NCBI GenBank assembly: GCA_013140405.1
Contig: JABFSV010000169.1
Location: forward strand, 1-18,796
From: Methyloglobulus sp.
GTDB lineage: Bacteria; Pseudomonadota; Gammaproteobacteria; Methylococcales; Methylomonadaceae
Length of the DNA stretch: 18,796 bases
Reading direction: 5' to 3'
Both the position numbers and the translations under genes were made by a program. The notes under the pieces are model-generated. The model was not told where the DNA came from. It saw only the letters and a list, made by a program, of their open reading frames with translations, and searched no databases. Positions 18,061 to 18,796 of the stretch are shown here, in pieces. How positions within the stretch are numbered: the first letter of the stretch is position 1; each line of letters opens with the position of its first letter.

Positions 18061-18675
18061 ATGACAAGTTTTTTACCTATCTTATACAGCTTCCGTCGTT
18101 GTCCTTATGCGATCAGGGCGAGACTGGCTATCGCATATTCAGGGATTCCCGTTGAGATAAGGGAAGTCCAGTTAAAACAAAAGCCTGAGCAGATGCTGGC
18201 CATATCGCCCAAAGGCACAGTGCCAGTATTGCAATTGCCAGATGGCAAGATCATCGAAGAAAGTCTGGGCATTATGCACTGGGCGTTGGCGCAACACGAC
18301 CCTGACAACTGGTTGGATGTGGGTGAAGATTCAGAAAAGCTAATCCAGTGGAACGATGGTGATTTCAAATATTACCTGGATCGCTATAAATATGCCGACC
18401 GCCATCCCGAATTCCCAGAAAGTGTTTATAGAAGTCAGGCGGAAATTTTTTTGGCTGAGCTGGAAACCAAGCTCAGCCAAAACCGCTATTTAGGTGGCAG
18501 CCATTTTTCAAAATTGGATGCGGCTATTTTCCCTTTTATACGGCAGTTTGCGGCAGTGGATAACCCATGGTTTATTTCTTCAGAGTATCAATATCTCAAT
18601 AACTGGCTAAATAGATTATTGGTATCGGCTTTGTTTGTTTCAGTGATGGTTAAATATCCGGTGTGGAACGCGTAG
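18061..18675 (+). CDS. Glutathione S-transferase-like protein
   Basis: A 204-residue protein with an N-terminal thioredoxin-fold GST domain. It has YSFRRCPYAIRARLAI with a potential catalytic C14 in a CPYA motif, the cis-proline segment GTVPVLQL, and the glutathione-contacting IIEESLGIMHW region. A helical C-terminal domain follows and ends in the common VMVKYPVW sequence. The Cys-containing motif is more like glutaredoxin-type or omega/beta-like GSTs than Tyr/Ser enzymes, so thiol-transfer or glutathione-dependent reduction is plausible, but the substrate cannot be read from the sequence. It starts 54 bases after mtaB with only a weak ribosome-binding site. Confidence 0.87.
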   Translation: MTSFLPILYSFRRCPYAIRARLAIAYSGIPVEIREVQLKQKPEQMLAISPKGTVPVLQLPDGKIIEESLGIMHWALAQHDPDNWLDVGEDSEKLIQWNDGDFKYYLDRYKYADRHPEFPESVYRSQAEIFLAELETKLSQNRYLGGSHFSKLDAAIFPFIRQFAAVDNPWFISSEYQYLNNWLNRLLVSALFVSVMVKYPVWNA

Positions 18676-18698
18676 CTATAGATCTTTTTGGGCGTTGG

Positions 18699-18794
18699 CT
18701 AGGCTGCTTTTTGAATGAAGGAAAGCTGTCTTTGGCTGATATTGACTGTCGAATTTAGTGCCGTTTTCAAATCCACGCCTGTACAGCAAGAACG
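18699..18794 (-). CDS. Possible C-terminal end of a minus-strand gene running off the window
   Basis: On the minus strand one frame is open from the edge for 31 codons to a TAG at 18701-18699, ending in RQLSFIQKAA. The look is vaguely that of a transposase tail, but I cannot match it to a named family. A second minus-strand frame is also open over the same bases, so coding is unproven. The remainder of 18676-18796 shows nothing else. Confidence 0.2.
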   Translation of the reverse strand, partial: RSCCTGVDLKTALNSTVNISQRQLSFIQKAA

Positions 18795-18796
18795 AC

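Overview
The window looks like chromosomal DNA of a gammaproteobacterium. The backbone is two conserved gammaproteobacterial blocks: tgt-yajC-secD-secF and ndk-rlmN-pilW-hisS-yfgM-bamB-der. Intermediate base composition, type IV pilus PilW and small palindromic repeats of the GTAGGTTGGGG and GGCGGGTTA kinds would fit a methanotroph-like lineage (Methylococcales), but that placement is inference. All confidently called genes are on the + strand.

Layout. Positions 1-1300 are accessory: the last codons of an unknown gene, then a C5-cytosine DNA methyltransferase whose motifs lie in circularly permuted order, then a short palindromic repeat where queA often precedes tgt. Positions 1308-5693 carry tgt (queuosine tRNA modification) and the SecDF-YajC translocase genes. 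Positions 5769-12722 form a tightly packed run: ndk, rlmN, pilW, hisS, yfgM, bamB and der. Several of these genes overlap or nearly touch. rodZ and ispG, which sit between pilW and hisS in E. coli, are absent. tpx (thiol peroxidase) follows at 12764-13258.

Positions 13259-13560 are a gene-free stretch with unusual structure. It holds a roughly 190-nt interrupted inverted repeat, two exact TGTGA-N6-TCACA (CRP-type) sites, and a rho-independent terminator whose 5' arm overlaps the distal arm of the long repeat. This is the best candidate in the window for something undescribed: a CRP-controlled small RNA, an attenuator-like switch, or a MITE-like element carrying CRP sites.

Positions 13561-18675 hold a fused SpmA-SpmB membrane protein, a second palindromic repeat, a very AT-rich gene for a CoiA-like/PD-(D/E)xK nuclease of unknown purpose (probably horizontally acquired), mtaB (tRNA methylthiotransferase) and a glutathione S-transferase-like gene. 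The last 120 bases contain no convincing gene, only a short open stretch on the minus strand.

Functionally, the backbone joins protein export and envelope assembly (SecDF-YajC, YfgM, BamB, PilW), tRNA and ribosome maturation (Tgt, RlmN, HisRS, Der, MtaB) and redox defence (Tpx, GST). The accessory genes (methyltransferase, CoiA-like nuclease) are DNA-acting and lie next to repeats, which suggests insertion points in an otherwise conserved chromosome.
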